Position numbers and translations under genes: made by a program. A DNA stretch of 64,000 nt. Origin: Prosapia bicincta. Taxonomy: Eukaryota; Arthropoda; Insecta; Hemiptera; Cercopidae. Under the pieces are notes generated by a model that saw only the letters and a program-made list of their open reading frames with translations, had not been told where the DNA came from and ran no database searches. Positions within the stretch are counted from its first letter, which is position 1. The number at the start of each line of letters is the position of its first letter. Shown one piece after another: positions 1-12,936 of this stretch. The stretch spans positions 173,069,386-173,133,385 of the forward strand of contig JBAIZL010000005.1 of NCBI GenBank assembly GCA_036971475.1. Direction: 5' to 3'.

Positions 1-1627
1 TAAATTATAACACAAATAAGTTTAATTTCTCGCAACTATATCCGAAGTCATCGCTCGAGGGTTGCTTTGTTTGCTACTTCTCATTACACGGCGATTTTCT
101 ACTAATAATAGGTAACTTTATAATTTTGAAATTTCACTACCAGCTTAGTAAGAAATATTTCTAGATGTTGCAGATAAATCAGGATTAATGTGCTGTTAGT
201 AAAAATGCCGCAGTCTTTTGTTTTTCGTTCAATTTTAGTTCAGGGGAATTAGTTAATATTTCGATACAAAGGGTAGGAATAAACAAATAATAAAAACTCT
301 TTAAACATTCAGCTGTCAATCATGTTTTTGAAAATAGTTTTACATTTTTTCTGTGATTTTAATGCAGATCAGGTAATAATACACCTACTGTAAAACGCCT
401 CTGAATTAAAGTTTGGCACATCAATGACGCCACAGTGGTTCAGTGGTATTCTATATTCTTCGTCGTTATATTATTAACTCTCGTTTTGAAGACATGGCCA
501 TTGCGATTCAAGCACTTGAAGAATACTGAAGTTGTCACGGACAATGTGAACAACCGTCGCTGAGAAAATACAAATACCACGTTACATCACGTGACTGACG
601 CCGTGAGTCAATAATGAATGCGACCATAAAAAGAAATTATTAACACTTTTACTTAAATTCCTCATTGTATAATTTTAACAATAACATTGATCAAAATATG
701 AAGCAAATATATTAGAAGGTTTTTCTTCCTGTTTATTGTTATGAAATAAAGCTAGGCCCTGTATTTATGCTAAAGAAATAATTATTTTCCATAGGAACGC
801 GTATAGAATGTTTCATGATGTAATACATCAACTGAAGAATAAATTAAATTATAACACAGACATTATATTGTAACTTGCTTTCATTATGTAATTTTCTCTT
901 TTAAATTTCCTGTAAATGTCTTCATTAGAGAAACGTATAAAATGCCAATATATCTGTGGCGTTCAACTAAATCAGTTATTTTGAAACTTGAAAATATTCC
1001 TCAGAAAAATAAATCTTCAGAAACAAGTAAAAACATTTAAAACCTGTGATGACGCCTGAAGAATTTAAAATTTGTAAAGAGAAAAACAACTTTACTTCAC
1101 AATACATACAAAATGTTTTAAAATTAGTTTTTTTTATTAAATCGATTACTACATGAGAGTAAAGCTACAAAATATCTGGTTAAGGTAGAATTTTTGTTAT
1201 ATCAAATCCTGCCAAGAGGCCAACTTCTTGACAAGTGAATAGTCTCCATTCTAGTATTTATGTCTGCGTTGCTACACGGAACAAGAAGCCGCTTGAATGC
1301 TTTCAACTGCTTATCTGGTGTTTTAGTAAATATTACATTTTTTTATAAAATCAAGTTAAAAACTTTTCTAACCGGATAATTTGTATCTATATAGCAATCT
1401 ATTGTAACATATTTAATGTAAAGTTGAGTAACTTTTTCAAAATTTTAAAATTTTGGTGCGTCGCCCTTAAATTTTATTGTTTCTGATCTCTGAGACTTTA
1501 TATATCACCAGATATAAGCTAATGTTTTTTTCAATATTGATTACGTGTAAAATGTAAATAATTACACTTTTTTATTGCTTACAACTCAAAACTATGAGGT
1601 TAAAGGAATTAAATTGTTCTTATCATG
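1..1627. other. AT-rich DNA without recognised gene
   Basis: No long frame, repeat array or RNA gene is evident. A weak tRNA-like A-box (about 437-447) is followed by a poor B-box-like stretch near 508-518, too far apart for a tRNA gene. This is the left flank of the BEL/Pao insertion. Confidence 0.5.
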
Positions 1628-1632
1628 ACTAG
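1628..1632. repeat. Target-site duplication ACTAG, distal side
   Basis: Five bases ACTAG directly abut the LTR start at 1633 and match 7619-7623 beyond the other LTR. The 5-bp length is usual for BEL/Pao integrase. Confidence 0.9.
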
Positions 1633-1891
1633 TGTTGTTTCTATAAACTTTTGACACTGCCGCTACAGGCGGAACACTCGTCATATTTATATAATTATGC
1701 TGGTAATAAAACTTATTTCATATTTAAACACTATTTATTACTTCACATCTTTCTTAAAACAAAACTCTAAAAACAAAGAACTGAGAAAAAACTAAAACAA
1801 TTACAAATCATCTGTTAATTTATATAATGTTCTTTTTCTTTTTTTTTCATAGAGGATTGTCATAGAGTATTATATTATTGCATTCACAACA
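1633..1891 (-). repeat. 3' LTR of the BEL/Pao element
   Basis: This 259-bp LTR matches 7359-7618 base for base by eye except for one fewer T in the poly-T run near 1841-1849. It is preceded, in minus-strand order, by the polypurine tract. Confidence 0.95.
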
Positions 1892-1905
1892 TACTCCCAC
1901 CTTTT
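1892..1905 (-). other. Polypurine tract of the BEL/Pao element
   Basis: Directly upstream of the 3' LTR on the minus strand is AAAAGGTGGGAGTA, a purine run ending at the LTR boundary. This is the expected primer for plus-strand DNA synthesis. Confidence 0.8.
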
Positions 1906-1954
1906 GAGTTATGGTTTAACTCAAAACATTAAAAAATAGTATATTGTTAAAAGA

Positions 1955-4900
1955 TTAATCAACAAATTTTTGTGGAAGCTTAATTTGTCTGCCACTTCTT
2001 AAATATGTCACAATTTTATTTTCTTTTGTCACATTATCTTCTTCCAGGTGTAGTTCATGTTCATTGGTTTTTGTCACTTTTGGTTTAATCTTTTCTTTTA
2101 ATTGTTCTTGGATGGTTTCTTCTTGCATTTCAAGAGGATATAGTCTTTGTATTGGTCTCAATAAACTTCCAAAAGCAGTCTTCAATTGCACTAATCTACA
2201 CACTCCATCTCTACTAATGATAGTCTTTTCTATCAGTCCTATTGGCCAATCAATTCTTTTTTTATTTTCAACTTCAATCAGTACTAATTCTCCAACTTTC
2301 AACTGTCTGCCGTTTTTCTTACTTTTTAAAGCTAATTGTCCTAAATACTCAATCCTAAATCTTTTTCGCAATGCTTCTCTCAGGTGTTGTCGATAACGTA
2401 CTCTCTTGTTAAGACTTTTTGTATTTACATGGTCACAATCTGGAACTCCAATTTCTTTTAAGTCATGTGAAAACATATTTGGAGTAATAGCAGTTAGGTC
2501 TGAAGAAGTTTCAGATAAATATGTCAAAGGTCTAGAATTCATGATACTTTCACAATCACATAAGATTGTCTCCATTTCCTCATAATCCAATGACGTTTTG
2601 CCCAAGGTTTTGCGTAGCAACTGTTTCATGAGTCGGATGAGTCGCTCCCACCATCCGCCCCACCATGCAGCAGAGGGAGGGTTAAACCTCCAGTCAATTT
2701 GTTGGCATGAGCTATATTTTAAGATAGCATTCCAATCTAGAATTTTAAATGCCTTTTCTGTACCTGTGAAATTGGTACCATTGTCACTATATATTATTGA
2801 TGGTCTTCCTCGCCTTGCAATAAATCTTCTAAGTGTATCTATAAATGCTTCGACAGAAAGAAACTTTACTAACTCCAAATGAACAGCACGGTATACTGCA
2901 CAAGTGAATATGCAGATCCAAACTTTACTGCCATCTCGTAGAAACAAAGGTCCCGCAAAATCAATTCCAACCACTTCAAATACTGCGGCATCTCGTACTC
3001 TACTTTCAGGTAAGGGTGGAGTGATTGTTTCTACATTTTTTGAATTATGTCTCTGACAAGGAATACATTTTTTCAAAGTATTACTTATTGTTTTTCTTCC
3101 TCTCAATATCCAATAGTTTTCTCTTAATAAACTTAAGAGACCTTGAACTCCCACATGACATGATCTCTTATGTATTGTAAGAATAAGAATATCTACAATG
3201 TCATGTTTTGATGGTAGAACAACAGGAAATTTAAAATTTTCCAAATCCTTTCTTTCTGTTAATTTTGTCTTTAGCCTTATAATACCATCAGCAGCCATAA
3301 ATGGTGACAATGAAGCCAATTTAGGGTCCCTTATTCCTTCAAATGATTGCTGTTGAACAATTCTAATTATAAAATTGTTAGCTTCAATAATCTCCTTACA
3401 TGACAAAACTTTACTCACACACTTTTCCTTCTTTGAGGGGTTACAATTATGAATAAATCTCAGCAACCATGCAAAAACACACACAATCTTATCAAAATCA
3501 TTTGAAAAGTAATAAAACCAATCTTTTGGGTAATTATTACTTAAAAGTGAAGGTGTAGGTCCTTTCTTTTTTTCTAAAGAAATTAATTCTTCGTCAGGTT
3601 CAGGTTCATTTGATGGCCAGGTATCTTCAGGCAACTTCAACCATGACGGGCCCTCCCACCATCTGGAACTAATCAACCTGGAAACTGAACATCCTCTACT
3701 GGGCAAGTCTGCTGGATTCATAGTGCCGGGAATGTGCCGCCAAGATGTTCTGGAAGTGAGGCTGCAGATTTCTTCAACTCTATTTCTAACAAATACTCCC
3801 CAGTTTTCTTCTCTTTTAATCCAAGCTATTACTGTAGAAGAGTCACTCCAATAAAAAAATTTAATATTACATTCAAATTTGTTTTCATCTCTTAATTCTT
3901 GCACTACTGAAGAACCTAATCTAGCACCTATAGTAGCAGCCATTAGTTCAAGTCTGGGTATTGTCATCTTCTTTACAGGTGCTACACGTGACTTTGCCTG
4001 GATTAGCTGTAATTGAATACATGTACTAAGTTCAAAACGCATAAATACTGCTGTTGAGTACGCAAATTTGCTGGCATCACAAAATATGTGAACTGATACA
4101 GAAATGATTACGTCATCCACACCTTGTAGCCATCGTGGAATCTTCATCTCTTTTAATTGATCGAGTTCCTGAAACCATATATTGAATCGTTGTTTGATTT
4201 CTTCTGGTACTTCTTTGTCCCACCCACAATTATCTTTCCAGCATTCCTGCAATAATAACTTAGGGCATATGGAAATAGGACAAGTGAATCCAATAGGATC
4301 GAACAATCTGTGTGCAGTGGACAATATAACACGTTGTGTTACCAAGTTCTCTTCTAAATTTACTATTTTATGAAAACTCACAGAAATTGTGTCTTCTTTC
4401 TTGTCCCAGGTGAGACCTAGGACTGAAGCCTCTGTCTTGTCTTCCAGACCAGGTTCAGTATATTCCCATCCTCGCAGCTCAAACTTTCCCAAAGAAAATA
4501 TTTGTATTGCTTCTGAAATGAACTGTTTCAAATCCCTTTCATTATTTACACCTGTAACACAGTTATCAACATAGAAACTTTTAAACAACTTTTCTATTGT
4601 ACATTTAGAAAATTGATTGTCTTCAGCACACGGTACTAAATACTTCTGCAGGTGGTAGTTGATGACGGCATTGAGCAAAAATGGACTACTTGAGACTCCA
4701 AAAACAACTCTTCTATGTCGGAAAATCTTGAGTGATCCATCTGTGTTTTGCCACAGAAATCTTAGGAAATCTCTGTCCTCTTCATACAAACTTATTTGCA
4801 AAAACGCCTTTTTTATGTCAGCGATAACTCCTATTTTATAAAGTCGAAAACGTAAAAGCAAAGCTGGTATTATTTCAATTAAGTTAATACCTATTTCCAA

Positions 4901-7288
4901 ACACTGATTAAGGGAATAGTAACCCTTTTCTTTAGACGAGGCATCAAAAACCGGTCTTACTGCAGTGGTGCTGTTTTCTTTTATCACTGGTCTATGAGGT
5001 AAATAGTGACCTTCATCCCATTTGCTTATTGGGATTTCCTCAATAACACCATCTTCCAGCCAATCTGAAAACACATTGTTATATACATTATATAAACTTT
5101 CATTTGTTAGCTTTTTCACTGAGTTTTCAAGCCTTTTTTTTGCAAGATTGAAATTTCTTGGAACTTCTGGGTGGTCTTCGGACCAAGGTAATTTGACTTC
5201 ATAGCGTCCTTCTTCATTTACTCTCACAGTTTCCAAAAATTGTGTTTGAACAGAATGTTCAATTTCTTGTTTGCTTCTGGTCTGTAGTGGGTCTTTTATA
5301 CCTAAAACATCCATTTCCCACAGCTTGCATATTGAATTACTTTGTACAAACATAGAAAGTGCTGTCATAGAACTAAATTCTTTACTTTCTTGAAATTTTC
5401 CTGTCAAAACCCATCCTAAATGAGTTTCAAGGGCTATAATACCACAATCTAGAACCTCTTTTCTTCCAGTTAGAAGTTTCCCATATATGTCAGCCCCAAT
5501 TAATATCTCAATTGGACTGTCTGCATCCTGAAACAATTTAATACCTCTTTCCATCAGTTCATCAGTCCATCTTCCTGGTTTCAAGGCAGGAACATAAGTA
5601 CAAATATTTATTTCACTAAGTGCCTTGAAATTACAAGAATATGTTTTATCTATACTTTGTAGTCTGACTTTGTAGCATGCATGATTGCGAGGCTTAGTGA
5701 CCTCTCCTCCAAACAGGCCATGTAATAATGTTTCTTCACCACAAGTGTCATATTTCATTTTTTCAACAGTCGATTTCCTTATGTATGACCTCTGGGATCC
5801 ACTGTCAAAAAGTAAACGCACATTGAGTTCTTTTGTGTCACTAACAGCCTTGACAACAAGAGTTTGCATGTAAACCTGATTGCCATTCACATTGGACAAG
5901 GAATTCTCAAAATTGGGCTCAGCTTCTTTTTCCTCGCATTTAGGTTTAATGTTAGACCTATTAAAATTATTCTGCAACTTTGAACACATAAGTGGTACAT
6001 GTTTTCCATTACAAATAATACATTTAACAATAGCTCTGCAATGTTTACTTAAATGTCCTACTTTTGTACAAGAAAAGCAACACCTTTTGCTAGTAAGAAT
6101 ATTCTGCCTTTCTTCTAAAGACATGTCCCTAGCTTTAAAACAGTTTTCACTTAAATGACCACCGTCACAAAACACACACATCGATAACTTCGTCTTATCT
6201 GTGCTTACTGTAGACGTATTTGATTTTACATTTACAAGGCCAGCTGCTGTAACATTGCTGGTAGGCCTTCTTGTATTTTTAATATGCTTATCTTTACTTG
6301 CAAAGTCTCTTTTATATGAACTCGTAGGATTATCACCTGTTGATACTTTTGTTTTTTGTAAACCAAATCCCTGTTTAGCTAAGTTTATTCTTTCTTCTCC
6401 CTCCACTTCAATTTTCAAAAAATTCATTAGGCTATCTAGCCTACTTTTACTTTCTGACGCGGTCTCGTCCTGTTGAGAGTTAGGCCTACTTCTCTGCCAA
6501 GCTATTAATAAATCCTCCCTGAGACAAGATTCTACTAATGGGAAGAGCATAGCAGCGTACTTCTCCTTTGTTACACCTAAAGTTTCTAAACACCTTAGTT
6601 TTGACTCAATTTGATCATAAAGTGAGGAAATAGTAATTTTACTTTCACTGCTATTTAATGTTATTACAATTTTCAAGATTTCTCTTATGTAAAACTCTAC
6701 TAACAGGTCATCTTTGGCAAAGCGAGATTTTAAATGTTCAATAGCCTGTTCATAACTACGTCCACATGGGGGAAAACTCTCGACAATTTCCCTAGCCTTA
6801 GTATTAGGGATAGTCGCTTGCAGGAGATACTGATACTTGTCATCAGAATCAATACAGGGGTCTTCATGGATTTTCTTAAATTGGCCCCAAAACGGCAACC
6901 AATCACTAATATCACCACCAAACTTTTTAAACTCAAGTGTGGGTAACTTAAATTTACGTTTTTCTACATTCACACTAGTATCTGTCTTAGGCCTAGCCTT
7001 GTCAATAGCCTGTTCAACTAAATACTCAACTATTTTAAACTTGCCTGAGTATTCATCGGCAGATTCTACCTCATTTTCTAAAACTTCAGTAGATGCATTT
7101 TCATTTAGTAAAACTTCAATAATTTCTCGGTCTAAGACCTCCAATTGATTATGTTTTTCACGTAATAGCTCTAAATTAGCTTTTAACAAAATCACATCAT
7201 CTTCATTTTTTATGGATTCTAATAATGTATTGTGTAAACGTGAAAATCCAGTTCTAAACAATTTTCTTTTCTTTTTCAGAGCATCCAT
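1955..7288 (-). CDS. BEL/Pao gag-pol polyprotein
   Basis: One uninterrupted 1777-residue frame starts at the first ATG after a 70-nt leader. Domains in order: DUF1759-type gag region (about 110-265); three zinc knuckles (C371-C374-H378-C383, C404-C407-H412-C417, C423-C426-H430-C435); A17-type aspartic protease with DSGS at 495-498; reverse transcriptase with D824 and YVDN at 906-909; RNase H with D1071, E1114 and D1149; integrase zinc finger H1373, H1378, C1408, C1411; integrase core D1443, D1502, E1548 (DD45E); and a C-terminal DUF5641-like region (about 1637-1722). It would package the element RNA, copy it into DNA and integrate it. The second Asp of the usual YVDD box is Asn909. I see no frameshift or stop. 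The identification is certain; enzymatic activity is unproven. Confidence 0.97.
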   Translation of the reverse strand: MDALKKKRKLFRTGFSRLHNTLLESIKNEDDVILLKANLELLREKHNQLEVLDREIIEVLLNENASTEVLENEVESADEYSGKFKIVEYLVEQAIDKARPKTDTSVNVEKRKFKLPTLEFKKFGGDISDWLPFWGQFKKIHEDPCIDSDDKYQYLLQATIPNTKAREIVESFPPCGRSYEQAIEHLKSRFAKDDLLVEFYIREILKIVITLNSSESKITISSLYDQIESKLRCLETLGVTKEKYAAMLFPLVESCLREDLLIAWQRSRPNSQQDETASESKSRLDSLMNFLKIEVEGEERINLAKQGFGLQKTKVSTGDNPTSSYKRDFASKDKHIKNTRRPTSNVTAAGLVNVKSNTSTVSTDKTKLSMCVFCDGGHLSENCFKARDMSLEERQNILTSKRCCFSCTKVGHLSKHCRAIVKCIICNGKHVPLMCSKLQNNFNRSNIKPKCEEKEAEPNFENSLSNVNGNQVYMQTLVVKAVSDTKELNVRLLFDSGSQRSYIRKSTVEKMKYDTCGEETLLHGLFGGEVTKPRNHACYKVRLQSIDKTYSCNFKALSEINICTYVPALKPGRWTDELMERGIKLFQDADSPIEILIGADIYGKLLTGRKEVLDCGIIALETHLGWVLTGKFQESKEFSSMTALSMFVQSNSICKLWEMDVLGIKDPLQTRSKQEIEHSVQTQFLETVRVNEEGRYEVKLPWSEDHPEVPRNFNLAKKRLENSVKKLTNESLYNVYNNVFSDWLEDGVIEEIPISKWDEGHYLPHRPVIKENSTTAVRPVFDASSKEKGYYSLNQCLEIGINLIEIIPALLLRFRLYKIGVIADIKKAFLQISLYEEDRDFLRFLWQNTDGSLKIFRHRRVVFGVSSSPFLLNAVINYHLQKYLVPCAEDNQFSKCTIEKLFKSFYVDNCVTGVNNERDLKQFISEAIQIFSLGKFELRGWEYTEPGLEDKTEASVLGLTWDKKEDTISVSFHKIVNLEENLVTQRVILSTAHRLFDPIGFTCPISICPKLLLQECWKDNCGWDKEVPEEIKQRFNIWFQELDQLKEMKIPRWLQGVDDVIISVSVHIFCDASKFAYSTAVFMRFELSTCIQLQLIQAKSRVAPVKKMTIPRLELMAATIGARLGSSVVQELRDENKFECNIKFFYWSDSSTVIAWIKREENWGVFVRNRVEEICSLTSRTSWRHIPGTMNPADLPSRGCSVSRLISSRWWEGPSWLKLPEDTWPSNEPEPDEELISLEKKKGPTPSLLSNNYPKDWFYYFSNDFDKIVCVFAWLLRFIHNCNPSKKEKCVSKVLSCKEIIEANNFIIRIVQQQSFEGIRDPKLASLSPFMAADGIIRLKTKLTERKDLENFKFPVVLPSKHDIVDILILTIHKRSCHVGVQGLLSLLRENYWILRGRKTISNTLKKCIPCQRHNSKNVETITPPLPESRVRDAAVFEVVGIDFAGPLFLRDGSKVWICIFTCAVYRAVHLELVKFLSVEAFIDTLRRFIARRGRPSIIYSDNGTNFTGTEKAFKILDWNAILKYSSCQQIDWRFNPPSAAWWGGWWERLIRLMKQLLRKTLGKTSLDYEEMETILCDCESIMNSRPLTYLSETSSDLTAITPNMFSHDLKEIGVPDCDHVNTKSLNKRVRYRQHLREALRKRFRIEYLGQLALKSKKNGRQLKVGELVLIEVENKKRIDWPIGLIEKTIISRDGVCRLVQLKTAFGSLLRPIQRLYPLEMQEETIQEQLKEKIKPKVTKTNEHELHLEEDNVTKENKIVTYLRSGRQIKLPQKFVD

Positions 7289-7339
7289 TATAAAATACTT
7301 ACTAATGGATCATAGATTTTAACTGTAACCAAATTATTA

Positions 7340-7356
7340 TCCTGTCACGGTCGCCA
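7340..7356 (-). other. Primer-binding site, tRNA-Arg type
   Basis: Two bases inside the 5' LTR, the minus strand reads TGGCGACCGTGACAGGA. From memory of insect tRNA-Arg(UCG), this is complementary to its 3' end including CCA over about 17 nt. The site would prime minus-strand DNA synthesis. The tRNA identity is from family knowledge and was not checked against a database. Confidence 0.8.
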
Positions 7357-7358
7357 TA

Positions 7359-7618
7359 TGTTGTTTCTATAAACTTTTGACACTGCCGCTACAGGCGGAA
7401 CACTCGTCATATTTATATAATTATGCTGGTAATAAAACTTATTTCATATTTAAACACTATTTATTACTTCACATCTTTCTTAAAACAAAACTCTAAAAAC
7501 AAAGAACTGAGAAAAAACTAAAACAATTACAAATCATCTGTTAATTTATATAATGTTCTTTTTCTTTTTTTTTTCATAGAGGATTGTCATAGAGTATTAT
7601 ATTATTGCATTCACAACA
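7359..7618 (-). repeat. 5' LTR of the BEL/Pao element
   Basis: This 260-bp LTR lies upstream of gag on the minus strand. Read on that strand it has a TATA-like TATATAAATT (complement of 7543-7552) and an AATAAA-type signal further on (complement of 7460-7465), which could serve as promoter and polyadenylation signal. It starts TGTTG and ends CAACA as inverted ends. It differs from the 3' LTR by one T in the homopolymer. Confidence 0.95.
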
Positions 7619-7623
7619 ACTAG
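7619..7623. repeat. Target-site duplication ACTAG, proximal side
   Basis: ACTAG directly follows the LTR end at 7618 and is identical to 1628-1632. Confidence 0.9.
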
Positions 7624-7822
7624 ATTAAAAATATTACAGCCATTATTTAACACTAATTTTTTTTTAGAGTCGTAACAAAATAAGCTAAAAAACACAAGAT
7701 TTTTAGGTTTTTTCATCGTCTCTATAACCTGCTGAAACTCATTTTCCAAAAAATATTTTTCAATTTATAAATCTTTAATTCTAAATATGTAATTTAATTC
7801 CTTACATTACAATACATATAAT

Positions 7823-8011
<189 letters not shown>

Positions 8012-11000
8012 ATTAATAAGCTTGAGAGCTGCAAGACTTGAAGTTATGTACCAAGGCCAGCAAAACTAGACTTTAGAGAACCAATCAGCGTTTAAATTTC
8101 ATAATTTCAGTATGAGTGGTTCCAGTTAAGTGGGAACTTGAACGTCGATAGAAAAATTGTCCTACCTTGATCAAAAACATTGCTCTTATTGGGCGACATG
8201 TATTAGTTTAAAACTCCACATGTCGATTACAATTCAATGTTTTTGAATCCAAGGAACTCTTGATATTCGATCAAAACCTTCTGGATTAGTAAACAAAATG
8301 AAAACAAACTCAAACCTGTTTCTTTTCTACAAAGAATGTAGCAAGACATTACTTGAGCAACACTAACTTCTCAGGAAATGTAGCAATATGTTGATAGAAA
8401 AAAGCAAATGTTCTGCCTTGTGTAGAGTGAATAGGTAACAATGTTATTGATATAATTAATAAAGAACAGATTGATTAAAAAAGTGTAAAAAAGCGAAAAA
8501 CAGACAAGGGCTACTAAACCGATAAATAATGAGAGATATTAAACAATATCATGAATAAATAAATTTATTTAGAGAATGAACAGTCAAGGAATTAAATATT
8601 GTAATATAATGGAATCGAAAAAACTTAGTACTTAAGCAACACAATGGGATGTTTCCTTCGTGTCTTATTTATAATTATATATTACTAAAAAATTCCGTAT
8701 ATTTGGAAACCATAGGTTTACTAGTAAATCTCTGTATTTCACAACACAATTTGATAAATGTAATGATTTTATAAATAAGATATGCTTTTTCGAGGCTTTG
8801 CTATTAGAGTTTGGAAGATGCTAGGTTTTGCCGATGAGGGTTGGTAAATATTGGTTTCAGTAATAAAACAATGAGTATTTCTCCATAATTTATTTCAATG
8901 CTATACAGTCAAAACCTTAATTATTTCTCTTATTTCTCAAAAACTGAATCATTAATTATATAATTATTTGGTTTTTAATAAAAAAAGGATAGGTTATATT
9001 TACTTGTAAACGATTACCGTGTCTCTGAGTTAAACCTAAGATTTACCGATGGTGAAATATCGAACTGAACGATTACCACAGAAGAGTTCAGGCCTTTACC
9101 ATGACGGGTTGACAAATCTTAGGTTTTACTGGAAAATCTTAAGATTGACCCATATGGAGCTTTTACAGTGAGGAAAATACCGTCCGATATCAAGCATAAA
9201 GAGCTTGTAACCTTGGATATTTCGGTGTTATTCCGTTCTCGGTTATTCATTAGCCCAAAAGGCACTAAAATAAAAACACCTTAAGTCTGAAAAATGTGAA
9301 ACCACAATAACAAAAAATATTTTTTCCAATTAATTAAAATATAATTTGTTAGCTATTGCCCCTTAGTAATTTGGCTAGTGGTTTTTATTTGGTCTAGAAT
9401 TAATTACCTTGTCACGTGAATAACATGCTTTGTTATCGCGAATGGTAAACAATTTCCAGATAAGAGGGAGGGGAAATGTAGCAAATCGGTAGAGAGGTTG
9501 TTTGTCTTTGTTTACTCATTAAAAAGCGATTTTCGTTCGGAACAGTTACGTGGAAGTATCTAACGGAACTGATTCAGTGACAGCAAAATGTCTCGTAGTA
9601 GTCCAGCCAATTAACGCCTGTATCTTCTGGGTACTGTCAATTTCAATCAGCTGTTAGGAATGAACTATAACTACTAATAGTAATCTGTTGATAATAATTC
9701 TAATTCTAATAGTTATACTATATGGCTATAATTACAGTCATTGAAATTGAATGTATTGACACACACACACACACACATTATAACGCTCCCAAAAAGTGTA
9801 AACGTATAATAGGAGAAATTAGAAATTAAAAAACTTTTAATTTTGAATAATTATTAAAAATATAATTTGAAATGTTTTTCTCAACTTAAAACCTAAAAGT
9901 AAAGTCATTTTTTAAAGAGACGCGGTGAAATTTCAGAGGTGAAATTTTAGTATGTCAAGCGCCAATTTTCACATAGAAGTACCATTTAGATCACAATAGT
10001 GAAACACAACATTACATTGTGATCAGCAGAAAAATCTGAAAGAATTTAAAGATATGGAAAAATCGTTAAATGAAAGAAAGTTAGAGGAAGTGAATCGAAG
10101 ATCATTTGTTCATAAAGAAGGTAGAGGAATATAGAAAGCCAGCGGTTGTAAAAAGTGCAGAGTAAGAGATATCAAAAGCCACTAGCTGATGGGACGCTAA
10201 CCAAGGCTAACGCAGTCTGGAAACAAGACGGAAGAAGGTACGATGTCAGGCTCGAAATTGTTTTTAAACTGTGAGTGATAAATAGACGATGTGCGACTAA
10301 AGGCAAGTAGTGACGCTGAAATGTAGAATTCGTGGTTCCCGGAGTACGTTTTAGGGGTATAACCCCTAAAACTGAACATTTAACTCGGTGATCAAAGTGA
10401 TTTCTGTTTTCCAAATTAAAAAAAAAATTGTGTCGCTCGTTGTTACATGAATGCTAAATAATAAAAATAAGTATAAAAGCAAAATGAACTGTAAGTAAGT
10501 AGGCGTAAAGTGATTTTGTAACGCCGAAATAAATATCAAAAACAGTAAAATCAAGATTAAAAGTTTGATAAAATTTTAGCAAAGCAGATTTTATAAATTT
10601 ATTAGAGAAAAATTAGGCGATGCTAACGAACTTTAAACAACAGACTTTTTCAAATTTATATAAAAATACGATCTAAATAAAACCAAACTATCAAGACAAA
10701 TAAGACATTATGTGCGACCAAACCAAAAAGGACCTACGCAGAGCGAGAGCGAGGAGCCGAGGAGGAAAGAGAGTGAGAGTGAGACTCTATCCCGGACCAA
10801 AAACAGACCAGATCTAGGACCTAGGGCTGATTCAGGGAAAGGATTACCATGGAAGTGGACTAGCAAACAAGTTAGCATTGTCTTTTGGTTGTCTTTAAAT
10901 TTTTAAATTTTGACAAATTAATTTTATTTGAGATTTTAAAATTTTATCAATTTCAAGAAGAAAATTTTAAATTCAGATTTGTCTTATTTTCAAAATAAAT

Positions 11001-12245
11001 ATAAATTAAATATGAATTAAAGTTTAATATTAAATATTAGTAAGTTCAAATTGATTTTAAAACTTTTTTAATGGCTTCAATAAGGCGAGATTTTGCAAGG
11101 TAAACATAAATTTTCAAGATGGCTTTGACTGAAATTACTAAAGAAAATAAGTTGAAATTTATAATCATAAGAAAATAATTTCTCATTTGATATATGAACA
11201 TGTTTAGATTTATAGGTCTAAAATGTTAATGTTTCATGTTTCTTTTATATAAAATTGTTGTGGTTTTTTATAAATGATTTTTGTTTATGTGTGATGTTTT
11301 GATGACAAGATATAATTAAAAAAAATTAATTCAGTAAATTAAATTTAAAAGTGGATAAATTTATAACATAGCATTTGGGTAAAAAAATTATTCATAAAAT
11401 TTATTGGAAATACCATTAGGAATTCGTAACTTATTTCATTAGATACATAAATTTTCAGAAGATAAAAGTAAATTAAATTATGATTGGTATTAACTCAAGA
11501 TTAAATGATTTGGGAATGTTTCAGAGTATTTTTTAATTAAATGTAAAATATTAAAATGTAAATTAGAGATAAATGTTTTAAAAAAATATATAAATTTAAA
11601 TTAGAATTTTATGAAAGTAAATTAGAGATTCGATTATAAATTTGAAATTAAATAAATGAATAATTATTGAAAGAAAGGTAGCATCACATGAGTAAAAAAA
11701 AGGTAATTAGAACAAACTTCTGTTCAATATTGCAGATTTTTGGAGGTTATTATATATTTTGTTCATAATAAATCGTTACAGGTTGGATTATTGTGTTGTT
11801 AAATGTATTACAGGTTAGAAAATGCTTAATGTTACATATTAAAATTGTTAGTAAATATTTTCAATAACTTGATAATTTGAATTTTGAATTTTAAAATATT
11901 GTATATTTTATAAATAACTAAATAAGAAGTAAAACTTCCTGTACTAGTAAATATTTTATATAAATAAAAATCAATGCTTTTTATTAACTTACAACTAAGA
12001 GTTAAAATTATTTTGTTTTTTTCACTAAACAAATTTTTTAAATAATCCTTCAATTTGGTCATTAAGCTGTGTGTTGTCTTTAAATAAAATATTCCCCTTA
12101 TAAAATATAATAAGATATGGTGACACCAAGGGTTAAATATCAGTAAGTTGGGTTTTTAAAATAAAAGACTGGTTCTCTGGCAGAATGTGGCAAGCATTGG
12201 TATCGGTTTTGGCTTGTGTCAGATCTGCTTGTTTCAAATTTAATA
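8012..12245. other. AT-rich DNA without recognised gene
   Basis: It includes a short (CA)n run at about 9761-9777 and a locally GC-richer patch at about 10700-10880 with a 64-codon frame that resembles nothing I know. From 10900 to 12100 it is extremely A/T-rich. No domain, RNA or element was recognised. Confidence 0.5.

Positions 12246-12936
<691 letters not shown>

Larger units (their letters stand above)
1633..7618 (-). mobile_element. Complete BEL/Pao LTR retrotransposon
   Basis: A full-length element of about 6.0 kb is read on the minus strand. It has two LTRs (1633-1891 and 7359-7618) that begin TGTTG and end CAACA, a flanking 5-bp duplication ACTAG (1628-1632 and 7619-7623), a tRNA-Arg-type primer site, a purine-rich tract and one gag-pol frame (1955-7288). 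By eye the LTRs differ only by one T in a poly-T run (9 versus 10), so the insertion looks recent. No envelope-like frame exists: the coding frame stops 63 bp from the 3' LTR. BEL/Pao elements typically make 5-bp target duplications, which fits. The element is structurally intact; activity is inference. Confidence 0.96.

Noticed and set aside
422..525. tRNA-like A-box and B-box
   Set aside because: Spacing is too long, the B-box is poor and no cloverleaf could be drawn.
2064..7148. Plus-strand frames of 60-110 codons across the BEL/Pao element
   Set aside because: They are shadows of the minus-strand gag-pol frame.
10712..10906. Charged 64-codon frame in a GC-richer patch
   Set aside because: No homology recognised and no splice or promoter support; composition reflects a GA-rich stretch.
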